Origin: Hyalella azteca
Taxonomy: Eukaryota > Arthropoda > Malacostraca > Amphipoda > Hyalellidae
DNA length: 64,000 bases
Assembly: GCF_000764305.2 (NCBI RefSeq)
Contig: NW_025934714.1
Coordinates: 1-64,000 of the forward strand
Direction of reading: 5' to 3'
Positions 36,706 through 50,700 of the stretch are shown here, in pieces. The notes beneath the pieces were generated by a model. It saw nothing but the letters and a program-made list of their open reading frames with translations, searched no databases and was not told the origin of the DNA. The position numbers and the translations under genes are program-made. The first letter of the stretch is position 1. Every line of letters starts with the position of its first letter.

Positions 36706-38480
36706 AGTTGAGCCTCAAGTGTCTTGAAGTGCAACTTTATGTCGGGAACTTCATTTGAAAATGCCATATTATCTACACAAAATTTATGTTTAACAACGGC
36801 AAGAAGATTTCGGTTCTGAAATTCACGCCTTTTGACGACGGCTAGCATTTTTATTTTAGTGATAACCGCTTAGACTAGAAAAAGATCGTACATGAACTCG
36901 TTCATTCGAGTGATTTCCTTACCTCGCGCAGCCTTAATATGAGATCGGGTATTGGAGTTTATTTTTGCAGGTTACAATAATTCAATAGTTAAATTAATGT
37001 AATCATTCAAATATAAGTCCCAGTTTCGTTCTCACGTTTCCTACTGATATATTATAATAGCCTACTCTTCAAGTTACTAGTCATAATAACTTTTATATGT
37101 AACGCCTTGTTGGTTATTTGTTGGACATCGTGATGTACGAATTCTATGGATATTTTTATAAGAAATTGTATGGATATTATCCTAGTACCTATATACATAT
37201 AATTATTCTATTTATGATAGTACAATAGAGGAAACCGAGGCAAATTATTTGAAAATTTCTTCGTTTGATTTATTTATGAAGAAAAGTCAAATGGTGCTAT
37301 GAATCCATTGAATAGGTAGATTTATTTTTATATAGTGCTATGAATTTTGTTGTTAATGTTTCTTGATGGGCTAAAAAACACAGCAAGCAATTATTGCAGT
37401 ACATATCCTTCATATTTCAGCGAGTGCTTTGTTATGAAGATGCCGCTAAGGGCTGACTACTTCTGTATATTGTTAGGTATTTACAGTAGTGGAGATGCGA
37501 GTCAAGCCAAAGCAATTTGCTCAATTAAGTGCTGTGATGATCGCGTTGCACACATTCCTTACAGTTTGATATTTTGTGCTAAAACGTTAGATATTTAAAG
37601 AAACCGTGTTGTCTCTATTTCGGTAATAGTTCTGCTAAAATAATCAGAGACATGCTCAAAATGAAGATAATGGTAGCCAGTAATTATAAGCGTAGTAAAC
37701 AGCAAATTTATGATTCTCAGCTTTCAAAGTTAAGAGTCCGGTGATTGCGCAAGACTTTTCCGCGACTGGAACTTGAAACAGTCGAAAATGAGGTCGTGTT
37801 CATTCCAAGCAGCTGATTTTATATTAAGATATGAAAAAAAATGTTCAATGTCAGTTCATATTTTGTCGCTGGAGATTTTTGCGTTCGTAAAATTTTGGCT
37901 TTAGAATTCGATCGAACGTTGCATAGTTTCGGAGTCTGGTAGAATTATTGTGTCATATTTGATGTGGGAACTCAAATTATTTTTCTTGTGAATGAGATAT
38001 GCGGCTCGTGAGTCGTTCGCGTCTAATGCAGGCTTTAATTAAATGCAACCATTGTATAAATGAACGCTAATATTTATGCCGAAATTTTATGTTTTATGAA
38101 ATATTATTTTTTAATATGCACTCGATTTGTAGCGAGATAACTATTTGTACTTGTAATACAAGAACAAGTAGTTAACTACTACTTGTAATAGATAACTACT
38201 TGTACTTGTTATGGATAATAACTATAACTACTTGTAAGCTTTGGGAACATGAACGTGCAATAATCATTGTGATACTCGGCCTTACTGTTACGCTAGCTAC
38301 TCTATTAATCTTTCCCACATATGTGCTCATGGTGTATAACGATGTTAATGGTAAACTAATTATTATTGGTTTACCATTAATTATTGCAAATCATAATTTC
38401 ATATCATAATTATTATAATCATAATTATATTATTATCATATAATAATCATAATTATTGCAATATTTACTTTATATTCAAG
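36706..38480 (+). other. Probable 3' UTR and downstream DNA of copy B; no gene seen
   Basis: AT-rich, no supported coding content. Near its end are palindromic ACTTGTA/TACAAGT-type microsatellite sequence (about 38130-38230) and a small hairpin (about 38345-38379, arms AATGGTAAAC / GTTTACCATT). Confidence 0.5.
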
Positions 38481-40545
38481 TTTCATTTGCCCGCCACTTC
38501 AGGCAGGGAGTGCGTCGATGTCTTGTTCTCAGCGCCGGTGACCTTGGCAACCGCAAGTGATGTTTGGAATACACGAGCGCTCCGCCCTTACTACGTCGTC
38601 CTCTGTAATGCATTGACTAGACAATATACACAGAATGGAATGAAAAATAAAGTATACGGATATATTTATAGAGAAAATTACAGAGAGATTCGGACTTTTT
38701 ACAGTGATGATACAAACCCCAAAATTTTCGGGTAAAATCACTTTTAGTGAGGCAAGGCATCCAAATAGGTCTCTGTATATGAAAGTTGTTAAGGTTGAGA
38801 GTAGAAATCGAAGCGGCAAAGCATTAGAACGTGTCTATGTGCATCGCTTAAACTACTTCAACTGTCCACGTGAATATCAACGTCCTTTCAGTTTTATATA
38901 TGAACGTACGAACGATATATATGCCATTGCCAGATACAAGAAACGTGCTTACATAATTATGAAATGTCAATTCTTGCTTTGTTACATGTATGGCATCCTT
39001 CCATCTTGAAAGATTATGGTTACGCCCCGTACAACTTGCCGAACGAGTGTCAAGAGAGGGTCGCTAGTGTGCCTCTGGCATGTCTCTTGACCGACCGCAT
39101 TTGACGAGATGTTACATAACAAAGAGTCTCAAAGTTAAAGAGTCCACAAGCATGGGAGTCTGATGGTGCGATGAATCCGTGCAATCTTTCGAACGTCTTT
39201 AATGATGCGGAGGTCATCAGATAGGCCGATGCACATCGTACACACGTTATGCTAGAGATGGTAAGTGTTGGAGATAACGTTGGCTTTCTTTCATTGTTGG
39301 TTAATTGTCTGTCTTTCACAGCAAGGTGAGACTGGGACAGTCACTCCACGAAGCATGCTTGGGCAAAAGAATGGAGATTTTGCGCTGCCCAAACAATAGG
39401 ATCCTCCCTCTCGGTCGTGCCAACTGGATCCAAGGGAATGCAATCATTATGCATAGAGCCGACTTACTACAGGAGTTGCCGGAAGGCCGTCAAAGTTGAC
39501 AGCAAGCCACTCAGATTTTGCTTCGAGGTTCACCTCAGAATTACGCTATTGGTTTACCGTAAAAATTGAAAACGCTCCTCAACTTCTCTGTTAGTACTTT
39601 TCTGTTTCTCCGTATTTCGCTTCGTTAATTTTGAATGAGTTCCTGCATCAACATCAAGCTTGTGCCACGTTTTTCTGCCCGATGCAGTAGCTTTGCACTC
39701 AAAGTCCGTGCAGTTTAAGTATAGGCTCCATACTGTAATTTTAGAATAAATAATGAATTTTAAACTTTGGGTGTTGCAGCTGAACCCCGACGATTTCGTC
39801 TCGGATTTGCATTGAACAGAGGCAGCTCTGCACCATGAATAGATTACAATCCAAACATTTGTTGCTAGCTCTTATCGCGTCTTTGAACAAGTCAGTCTAT
39901 TTGTCGCCGTGTGACAGCCAAGCTCGCATCACTTTGGTCCAGATCTCGCTGACCGACAACTGCCCGACTGCTTGCCATGATGACCAGCACATCACTATTG
40001 GTGTCAACCTCACCATCACTTTATGATGGGAGTGACAAGCAGCGCACAATCATGAACATCATGCCTCCCATCCTCTAAATCAACTCAAGGCACCGAGTAC
40101 AATAAGGAATAATATCTTGCCAGCGAGGCACAAATTTGACCGAATCCAAGTTAAGGCGCTAAACGTCATGGAAAAATTCACAAATCTGTATGTATCTCGT
40201 TGCTTTAATGAAATCGATAAAAATCGCTGGGAACTAGAAACATTCCAGAATAAAAGTACGCAGAGTTACTAAAATAAACATTAAAATGTGACTTGCATCA
40301 AACGGCATGCACTGATTTCGTCTGCCTCAATGTTTCCAAGTTATGGGTGTTCAAAAAAAAACAAATCTGGTAAAACACAAAAATTCAAAATGTAACAAAT
40401 GAGACGAGCATCGATCGAGTCAAAGACGCGATGCTGACTCATGCCAACGTACTAATACTTCCTCAAGAGCAGAGAGCAGTAGGAGTAACAAGCAGCGCTC
40501 ATACTAATAACTCACGATGAGTTAGTTTAGTGGCCAAATGTTTAC
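38481..40545. other. Intergenic DNA with unrecognised short ORFs
   Basis: ORFs at 38487-38735 (82 aa), 38704-39009 (101 aa) and 39305-39499 (64 aa) on + show no motif I recognise and no splice context that would join them. They could be decayed repeat protein or chance. Confidence 0.4.
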
Positions 40546-40690
40546 TAGCGCTTCAGCTATTTAGCTATCTCGCACCGAAAGTCAAGATGAACATCACCAT
40601 AGAGGTGGAAGGTCTCAATTATTCATCACCCTAACCCACGATGAGAAGCGAGAGCTCAAGTTTTACTATACGTTCAGCATCGTGAAAGTG
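40546..40690 (+). repeat. Dispersed repeat, copy 1
   Basis: Contains CTAGCGCTTCAGCTATTTAG, GGAAGGTCTCAATTATTC and ATTCATCACC in the same order as 42445-42590. Confidence 0.6.
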
Positions 40691-42444
40691 CAAAAGGTAA
40701 ATATCAATGATCAGCTTCCTGAACGTAGTATGGTATTATTGCGACAAAAAGGACTAAATACATACACTTGAAGAATACGAAGTACCCTACCCACTCAAAG
40801 AAGGAATCCTAATACCTAGTTAGTGTTAAGTCACGAGCTCAAGTATTCATCGTGCACTGGCTGCATGAAAGAGGAAGTGATATATTTCATTTACTATTCT
40901 ACAAATAACTTTGATTAGAGGAAAGGAAAGCAAAACCTTGACCCAATTAGGTTAGGGCTATTGACCTAATTCAACCTACAAAATATCGCTTTGAATGATT
41001 TTTAACTAGCAGTGAGAAGCGAAATAATAAAAAAAAATTAAATGAAATATTTCCTGATCTAGAGCACACGAGCAGTAGCATCAAGATTACAGGACTTAAA
41101 CGGGAGAATTACAGGGTGACGAGGTAGGTAAGTTAGAGGAGTCGATGCATCGCTGAGAAGACAGTCAGTATCAGGATCTCATCAAAAACACTAATCATGA
41201 ACTAGACGAGTAAGAAAATGCGAGGGAAAAGTTCAAGACGGCTATTGGTTAATGAAGAACAAATGATGGCATTATGCAAGCTTCACAGAACCTACTGCAG
41301 CGCGTGCAATTGATGCAAGAAAGAAATGAATACGAAATGAATTCAAATATTCTAGGTACTCTTTAAATAATATCAAGTCCATGAATGAGGTAATTAAGAA
41401 TACGAACAAAAGATTGACACATGGTGAGCAAGCCGATTTCGCTCTACTTCACAACTCAGATTTACGTTGGTCATCACTAAACGAAGACTGTTAACAACCA
41501 TGGATGGTGCGAAACTGCAATGAAGTTCAGACTCGGGCAAACAACAAGATTTAAAGAAAATGAGGCATCAGGTGCTCGCAAAAAAACACCATTCAGAAAG
41601 AGGGAAAAAACACAAACTCGTAAAAGTACATAAGTTGAGCTCTTACATTGTTTAAAAAGCAAAAATCGCAAAACTTGGCCAACTAAATAAATCACATCTA
41701 AAGTTACACAAACAAATAGAAAGGCGAAACAAGTAAGAGTGAATTTTTTCGCCAACTAATACTAAACTTGTCACATTTGAAGGCACCAAGGAATCTTTAG
41801 CACCAAATTAAATGACCAGTGCGAGAATACTTCTTACAAAATTCGCGATCAGAGATTCACCCACATTCTACGCATAACAAAGATTGATTAAGGGTACAAG
41901 GGAAGAACGTTACCAATGCATTGAATGCATAATAATTATAACGTAAATAAATAATTTTTTTTATTAAAATAAATTCTATGCCTGTTTCTGCATGTTTGGT
42001 CTGTAACAATTAAATGTATTAGTCCTGCAAGTGTTATTGACAAAGTATTAATGAGTTAGGCTTAGATGCATTCTCACCGCTATATTTATCATTCAATGCC
42101 ATAGCATATTTAATCTCTGGTAACGAAAAAAAAATGCATACCAGCTCGGCAGAGGGCAAGAAGCGAGATGCCAGTGCCCAAGCAGGTGTACTAACTTACG
42201 ACTCCTACGATCACAGCAATACACATCCGTATAATTGGCAGAACCGGGGCGACTTGATAGATAAAATTACGACATATGCACGAGTTAAGAAATATACAAC
42301 AAAACCTGAGGCATCAGACGATCGTGTAGGCTTGAGAGGCAAGAGAACAATATATAAGCAGGCTTTAGAAGGCAAGAGACAATATAAGATTAATTTAAAT
42401 TATGATTTCAATTATCGTAAAGTACCTAGTAGTAGTAGAATGGT
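40691..42444. other. Intergenic DNA; no supported gene
   Basis: AT-rich. A 105-aa ORF at 42134-42451 (+) is not recognised and its end overlaps the start of a repeat copy. Nothing else stands out. Confidence 0.4.
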
Positions 42445-42590
42445 TTGCTAGCGCTTCAGCTTTCAAGCTATTTCGCGCCGGAGGTCAAAATGCAACATCG
42501 CCTGAAGGCGGAAGGTCTCAATTATTCAAAGTCTCGAATTATTCATCACCTACAAGGAGCGGAAGGTCTCAGTTGTCCAGCCCGCTGAAG
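42445..42590 (+). repeat. Dispersed repeat, copy 2
   Basis: Matches 40546-40690: CTAGCGCTTCAGCTTTCAAG, GGAAGGTCTCAATTATTC, ATTCATCACC, followed by a further GGAAGGTCTCAGTTG. Confidence 0.6.
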
Positions 42591-42623
42591 CTGGCTCGAG
42601 AGAAGCAGCGTTAGCATCTCTAA

Positions 42624-42820
42624 GGGTACGCACACAGTGGAAGCAGGTTTGCCCGCGCGGGCAACCTGCTCCAACCTGCCACAAGAATGAACATAGGATA
42701 ATAATGTAAGTGTTCACAGTGAAAACCTGTACGAATAGGCTTCTGTATTCTATGGTTTCAGGCGCCAGCCTGAGCAGGTAACCAGCACGCTGGCAACCTG
42801 CTTTCACTGTGTGCGTACCC
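42624..42820. mobile_element. 197-bp MITE, TAA target-site duplication (PIF/Harbinger-like)
   Basis: The ends GGGTACGCACACAGTG and CACTGTGTGCGTACCC are perfect inverted repeats, extending with one mismatch to AAGCAGGTT. TAA flanks both ends (42621-42623, 42821-42823). Each end also has its own inner palindrome of 29-30 bp (42642-42670 and 42773-42802, arms AGCAGGTT / AACCTGCT). No ORF. The 3-bp TAA duplication is the PIF/Harbinger signature. Confidence 0.85.
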
Positions 42821-42829
42821 TAAGAGACG

Positions 42830-43730
42830 AAGTGACAAGGAGGGACAGATGAAAAGTAACAGAACCTAAGACACCCGAACAAGAGGTCGCTCACACGGGA
42901 CGTCGGCCGCCCGCACGAGAGAGACAGAGAAGGGAAATGTACGGAACCCTGCCTACATAATAACTTAACCTCACAACTGAGACCAACGGTCAGAAATTGC
43001 GAGCTCAGCGGTGGGGCGCTCAGGAACAATCCCCTTAGGACAATTAAAAATAAATGAAGCAACTAATATTTGATTAAACGAATAGAAAAATACGTAAGAA
43101 TATACAATTCGTGGATGGATTACGAATGAGTTGTAGTAAAGAGCACCCTTTCAAAGCACTGCAAATTCCAAACAACCGCTCCAAACTAAAATAAAGTATT
43201 AATTTTAGGACGTCGCATTAAATTCATTCGTCCACTGAAATTGGCACTAACTAAAGTTCAGTAAATACGATCTCTTTAAACCAGACGAAAATGTCTTCAT
43301 CGTGGTAGTATATAAGCAAGTATTCAAGTACTTAAACAAATGCATGCACCGAAAGATTTTCACAGGCAACGGCGCAGCCAGCCGATGCTGAACGTGAATC
43401 AAGAACACGTTCAAGAAGAACACTCGAGATTAACACGTTCAGATGAACATGTTCATCTGAAACAGCGGCGGACGATTGCCAGCGCGATGCAGCCTGTATA
43501 ACAGGAGCAGCGCTGGTATCTCTAAATGAAAAATAAGAAAATTTTACCCCAACAGCAATAAGGACACAAGAGATCGCTAGCAAATCACGTGGTCGCCTAC
43601 ACAGGTAGAACACAGGACGGAGAGTGCATAGAATCCTGCCTACAGAACAGCTTAAATCCCCCAACTAAGATATGAGCTCTGTGGTGAGCACCTAGGAAGC
43701 GCAGGCAAGACAAGCACATTTAAGAGCCAT
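42830..43730. repeat. Pair of degenerate repeats
   Basis: 42880-43020 and 43560-43700 share an ordered set of words (ACAAGAGNTCGCT, CCTGCCTACA, GAGCTC...GGTG). The similarity is visible but diverged. A 22-bp perfect palindrome centred on GATGAACATGTTCATC lies between them at 43439-43460. Confidence 0.5.
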
Positions 43731-44757
43731 TATGTCTCACTTGAGACAGCTTCGTCGATTAATGGAATTCAGAAGAAGTTGACACACAAAGAACAAACTT
43801 TCTTCTAATACAACACATCACTGTTGGCAATATAAATGAAAAAATATGATCGAACCTGATGAAAAATCTTGCTCATCATTAAATTAAACGCATTTGCATT
43901 TTCAACTAATGCCAATCATTGCGAAAGGTACAAATGATAAGGAGATGTACAGTCAGTCCTACCCCTTAAATAAAAACTTAAATGGATCAAAAACTTTCTC
44001 GATCAATGCCCGACTTCTTCACAGTGTCACATCAGCGTCAGTACCATAAACGCTTTGGATGTATCCTAAAAACATGGGGACTCAATGAGGAATTATGTAG
44101 ATGCGACTTATCGAATAAAATATTTCACAGAAGTAAAACGCTCATAGGAATGAAAATAAGTACAGTCACGAGAGAGGCCAAGTTTTCCAACACGAACATT
44201 GAGTGAGTTGATTACATGGAGCTAGGGTAAATTCTTCCCAGCCGAGTACAGGAAGCACGGAGTGTAGTGTTCCAATAGAAATGTTGCGTCCGGTTTGATT
44301 CGTCCAAATAGTCTAATGTGCATTCGTTCATGTGGGGTTAATGGTAATCAGATTATTATAATATCACGAATGTGCAGTAAATATTACCTCAAGGTATGGT
44401 TTTCAAAACCATTTGAGCGGCGCACGTCACGAATCAGGGCCACACTTTCACGTGAAGCAGCATTAGTGCTATATGCGGTGGCAAAATAACTTCGAACAAC
44501 ATTAGCACCCACGTCGATGATATTACGTCGCCTTTCTGAGACAAGCTACCGGTATTCTAGCAAGCACATCAATAAACGTCAACAAAAATCGCCGGCGTGC
44601 AGCGTGAGAATCGTTAATGATCGCTAGCAGCAGCGTTAGGTCCATCCCACCGCCTCAGCTTGGCACACGGCCTGCTTCCATCTCAACTTGACAGCCCACT
44701 CAGAGCATTGCTATTTGGGCAAATTTTACGATTCTTAATCACTATTAAGGTGAAAAA
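43731..44757. other. 3' flank of the AMFR-like gene; no gene seen
   Basis: Presumably includes the 3' UTR of the reverse-strand gene that ends at 44758. No convincing poly(A) signal was located. Confidence 0.4.
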
Positions 44758-47700
44758 TTAATTTTTGTCATTGGCTTTTAAAAGGACTTCAGTTTCTTCA
44801 AGATAATCTTGATGAGAAACTCTGGACTGGTCGTCCGCTTCTTCTGAAAATAAGTTGTATGGGTGCGTCTTTGAGCCAAAAGACGAATCCCTTGAGCCTG
44901 CAGCAATAGAGGCATCAGAATGATTACAAAGCTTATTGCTTTTCGTATCTGTTAGCATCATATCGTCAAGCTTCTCATCCTGCCGACATGCGACATCAAT
45001 GGAATTGCGACTTTGATCTGAGGTAGCAGGCGGCAGAGCGACAGGAAGGCAAGTCCCGGCACTCGTGGACTGCTGAGCAATATTGAAAAAGCCCAGCTTG
45101 GAAGCAGGCGGTTCTAGGCAGGAGGACTCGGCATTATTGACCGAAAGCGCACGAGAGGTGGACAGTGGGCGCGGCGGCGACGCCAGACGAGCAGCGGGCC
45201 GCAGCCTCTCCTCCAGGATGTTGTCAACTGTGGCAGCGATGGACCGCGTAAGTCGCAGGTCCTCCATTATTTCCCAGTAGTCGGCATGAGGAAACATTTG
45301 CTGTACCTGCGCAGCAAATATTCCTGCAGTGAAAAATATAACAAGTAAGGTTGCAACTGGATGACAATAAACCAGGTTAAAAACTGGCAAAATTTCCCCC
45401 GAGTACCTACACGGATAGCTATCAGAATTAATTGCCATGAGATGAGCGGACAAAAAATAAAGCAGTAAATTGAGTGATACTGTGAATAAATAACAGATAC
45501 ATCTGTGCCAGTAATGTTCATGGCTAGCAATCTCAATGTTTCACTCATTATTATCTTACACAACATAAACAAGACAAGCACTGTACCTGCACAGCCATGG
45601 CGTGCACGGAGCTATCAGGCGACACGCCGCGGCGGGCGGGCGGCAGTTGCGTGTGTCGCTGCTCGACGCTGAACGACGACAGCCAACTGACGTAGCGGTA
45701 ACCATCGCTGCCAGCACTACTGCTGCCGCTTCCTTCTTCTCTTCTCCCTCCTCCATGTGGACCTCGCGAGTCATTATCACCAGTCCAGAACAAACCATCA
45801 TTCTCGAGCATAAACGATTCAGAACCACGGTCCAGGTCATCAGAGTCTCCTCCAATGGAAGATCCGTCACGTCGAAGGATTGCCTTACCAGTGCCAGTAT
45901 CCTGATTAAGTTCCTCCTGAACGTCAGACAAGCTACCGGGTAGCGACACGTCTTGATCAGGACTCGGCGTTGTAGTTATTTCTTCAGGCGAAGGATGAGG
46001 ATCATGTGGGAGAGCCTGGACTCCTGCAGCGGAGATTGCTTCATTGTCAGGGCGCGGGCCGTGACGAGGGGTGCTGTGCTCACTGCTGCTGCTGTCGCTG
46101 CCTTGCGTCATCTCCAGCGGGTCAGACGACCTGCGGCTCCAGAGACGAGCCCACAAACTCCGCTGGTTTTGATCCTGAACAAATGCAACTCGTACGAATA
46201 ACTGTCGTTTAATCTAAGACTAAAGCAGCTCATCAGTAAGCATGACTTATTTCAACTTGTTGTATTGAGCAAAATAAGAAGCAGATTTTAGACATTAAGA
46301 AATATGTATATTATACGTAAGTGTCTTCAGTGAGGACAAGCCATTCGTATCAAAGCATCAAAATTTTCCGTTTCAAGTGGCATGAGGTTTTTTCACATCC
46401 CTCATAAAAATTTCCCTACATCATGAACACTCTATGAAAGTTGCACTTCTGTTCCGCATTCATAATTGAGAACCAATGAAATCTAACAGCCTAAAATTTC
46501 AATAATAAGCATTCGTTTTATGTAATTAAATAGTAGTAAATGTTGACTGACAAGTTGTTGCTGGGGTCGTAAGCGGTGTCGGCAGGTGGGGCAAGAGAGG
46601 TGCTGCGGTAGCCAGGCCAGCAGGCAGTCCGTATGGAAGGTGTGGTTACAGGGCAGCTGGCGCCCCACACACACCACCTCCCAGCAGATGGCACACGTCG
46701 TGTCCTCGCTTTCATTTTCTCCCACAGCTGGTTTCACTTCAGGGTACCTGCAACACAAATATGAAGTTATTGCACTAAATAAATTATAGCGCAGTAGGGG
46801 AAGTGATATGATAGGATGATCAGATAATCAGTTGTCAGTGTGAACGAGGGAGATGCTCAAAATCAAATTTAGGTAAAAGAAAAAGAGGGGAGAACATGAC
46901 TATACTTTGGAACGGATGAGCAAAATGGGAATAAATCCATCAAGATAGATGGCAAGTGGGTACTGGTTACTAAAAGCTGATATCGGTGAAATTTTTATGA
47001 CGACGAAAGGGTACCAATGAAAAAATAATTTCATAATAATTTCACTTGGTTGCCAAACTATACATCGTTCAAGTGATGTTTCTCGTTGTCAAAACCTGAT
47101 GTAGTTTCGTTCAGAAATCAGGGTAACTCTGCTAGGCATTTGGCGAGGCATGCAAACAAGTTGCCTTAAGGCTTATTTCTCATATGTACAACAACTCGAT
47201 CAATGCTTAACAACTTCTTTCTAGAGCTGTCACGTAAAAAGCTTATTACATGGAGTTTAATCCTGTGAGTGGATTAGCCGCAATATCGCTATATCGTGAT
47301 ATCAATCGCCCATGTAACAGCCATGAAATATCCACGTCTACAGCTGACGGATAATCTTAAAGCCACTACCTCATTCGAGTTTACCACCACCTTCTCACCT
47401 TCTGGCGTTACCCCACCTTCTTCTGGCGTTAGTTGGGGCGGGGGCCCAACTAATGCCAGTTCAAAAAATAGGGATACTTCCCTGCCAAGCCTTGTCGCAG
47501 CGTCACATGTTGACACTATACGTCAGTGTCTATAACGTTCAAGTATACGAGATGTCAATAGTGAAAATAATATCATAACAAACAATATATAGGACAACCA
47601 ATCAATTATAACTGGTCGTACGCAATATTAAAGCGGTTTCAGCGTTTATTAGGCCATAGGCCTGTCGCCGATTCTTAACATCGCAGAACATCCACAGCTT

Positions 47701-50700
47701 GTTGCGGTCTCGAACTCGCAACTCACTGCTACAATTCTGCTGAGCTTAACCGCCCGGCCTCCTTGCCGATTCTGACCAGAAACTGGCGCACAGAGCTGGG
47801 ATCGAACCCGTGCCTCTCTGCGCCAATCATGGTACTCTGAACTTTAACCACTGGGCCACCCTGCCACAGACTTTGGTAAATTTGGTTTTTGCCACAGACT
47901 TTGGTAAATATTGTAAAACAGACTTAGCTCGCTTCAAATACAAAAAATATCACGAGGAAATTTAATGAAATGTAAAAAATGGTCTGACATTGAAAACTAT
48001 ACACAAGTGAAATTTTACGAATTAGCGAGATCGTTTGTAGAAACATGAAGCACTAGAAATAATTTCAAATGATCCGTAGTTGTGAAAATCCCGTGCATAT
48101 TGTCAACTTCAATGAACGATATAGTAGGCACTGACCGAGCTAAAAGCTTGCGCACTCTGAGGTAGTTGCGGTGAGTTTTGACTTTGTGTTGCAGTTGGTA
48201 GAAGAGCAGGCGCAGCTGGAGGCAGATCACCAGCGAGGCCATGGTGAGCATGATGTTACCCCAGACCAACATGTGGATGTGGTGCGCCATGTCTATGCAT
48301 AACTCGCTCAGCTCGAACACAAGCTCCGTCACGTACACGTACCCGCCTACAAACAAACGAATCTTAAATCGTCACCTAAAACATATCTCAAGTATTATGA
48401 GAGAATATGCTAAGTAAATTTCAGACAGAAAAATATTTCTTACAATTCCTATAAGTAAAACATCAAACAGAAAAATTTGATATTTCAGAATTCACGTAAT
48501 CATATTAAATTTCAAAACAAAAGCTTTGGGTTTATTTCATTTATATCAGAAAATAGTTGCATGCATAAAAAAAAGACAAACCTCGTTTCTCCCAGAGGCC
48601 CTGATGGCTTATATCCCAGAGGTAGATACTGTAGCGCGTGATGACGTACAGAGTGCGCACCATCAGCAACACGCACTGCGCACCAGCAATGTTATCTCAT
48701 AAACATATAACAAACGCACGTTGTTGCTGAGGGTAAAATGCGCAAAAATTTTCACTGTGAAGCAAAGTGATATCAATTAAGATGATAAAACTGGGGTTGG
48801 GTCATGGCTGACGACATAGCCAGACATTAAATATTAATGACAAGAAGCATGTGATCAAACGCATATGACTCGTAGACCGAGCGTTCTGTAAAACTTGCCC
48901 ACCTCTGCTGCCATGAAGGCGAATGTGTTGATGCCAGCATGACAGCCTACGATGCCCGAGATGACGAGGCAGGCTGACGCCAGCAGCAGGATGATCGTCA
49001 GTAGCCCCAGCAGACGAAGGTGAGTGCGGCGACCAGTGTGGCCAGAAAATGAGAGCTGCAACGCATTACATACCGGTATTGTACATATTTTACAAAATAA
49101 ACTGTTAAAGATATAATGAACTGTTGCAGGATAAACTTCGGAAACTATAGCAGTCACTGCGATAAACCAAGTCTCAAGTGAAAAAACTAACTTTAAACAG
49201 CAAAAGATGTTTATGAAAAACTAATTCTTGTCAGTGGTATATGCAAATAGACGGTATAGGGTAATGATGCACCAAGTTCACCACGAACTGCACACTCGTT
49301 ACACAACTCACGTCAAAAAGCCTGGGAAAAATTTGCGTCAGCATTGCTAATGTCTGCGGTCGACGACGAAACAATTACAATGCAAAATACCAAACGGCTG
49401 CAAATGAAAATTTTAATACGTACGGTTACGTAAGATTCATAACGGAACTTTATTTGTGTGCATGAGCAATTTAATGTAATATCTCTATTCGGATCTCTGT
49501 ACAACACGGCCTGTTTTGAAAGTTTGGCGTGAGTGCGCGAGTTGCGCCTGCAGGCAAGTTCGCCTTTCAGGAGTACTACTGGTCTTTGCGTCAGAAATAC
49601 TTTATCAATATACGGCTATATACGCCCTATATGTTATACCAAGGTGAGGGAACTGGCATACACGCAGCCACGACCGCGGCTGCTCTGACGCGAGGCACAA
49701 CTGTGGACATCGCACCAGCCAAGCGGCACGCATTACAGTTGCTGCGGTCAATACCGCACGCTTTATATTCGTCTTGGTCTCACTAATGATAAATTCGCAT
49801 GAAATTTTTAGGTATAAAGTCCTGATCCAGGAGTCGTTAAGTCTCACTAGTGCTGGATTCGTGTTACAAAAAAAATCCTAGCACACAAACTGATATTGAT
49901 TGATGAACAGGAATGATGAGTTGTGCGATGAGACTGGGCTGAGGGGGATTGAAGGCTGCAAGCTTCAATAATTCACAACTCGGTCATCGCCTGGAAAGGT
50001 CAGGGCTAACACCTACAAGACAATGAACGGTAGAGGATAAAATCTGGAAATAGCTGAATACCTCCATGATGATTTATACATTATAAATAATACTGGTGTA
50101 GTTTGGCAGAAGATTTTCTTTAATGCAGGTTTCATTGAAGACCAGAGAGTATTTCTTATTGACAATTTTCTTATTGTTTTTCTCTATTCGGCGAATTAGG
50201 CTCTTGATAGGAACTGAAAAGTCAAATATCAGGTTTCCAAGGGACATTTTATTATAATTTTAATTTTACGACGTTTCGAATGCAACTTCATTCATTATCA
50301 AGTAGAGGAAGAGTTTTGCAACAAGCGAATTTGAAATTTTGAAATGACAATAGTACAAACATAGGGTATTATGGATACAGATTGGAATCAAAGCTTGAAT
50401 TACGAGAACAATTTTAACGTCCTGACAAATCCGGTAGTTTGTAAATTAATAGTTGGAGACTCATGCTTGATGATGAGAGCCTCAGCTATGGCCAGTCTCG
50501 TGGCGTCTGGGCATCTCATGACGATTCTGGTGTGGGTCTCCAACGTCGCGCGAGTGAGGGTCTCATTATGAGCCTCCCTCATGTGGTTCTTCGGTCCTCC
50601 GGTCTGGAGGTGGCATGTTAGGCGGCGGCTCAAAGTCGTGCTGGTCAAACCGATGTAATTTACGTTCTGGAGAAGTCTACAACCTTCTTTGTGGCAGGAA

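Noticed and set aside
38704..39009. 101-aa forward ORF as a gene
   Set aside because: No recognisable motif, partner exon or coding signature.
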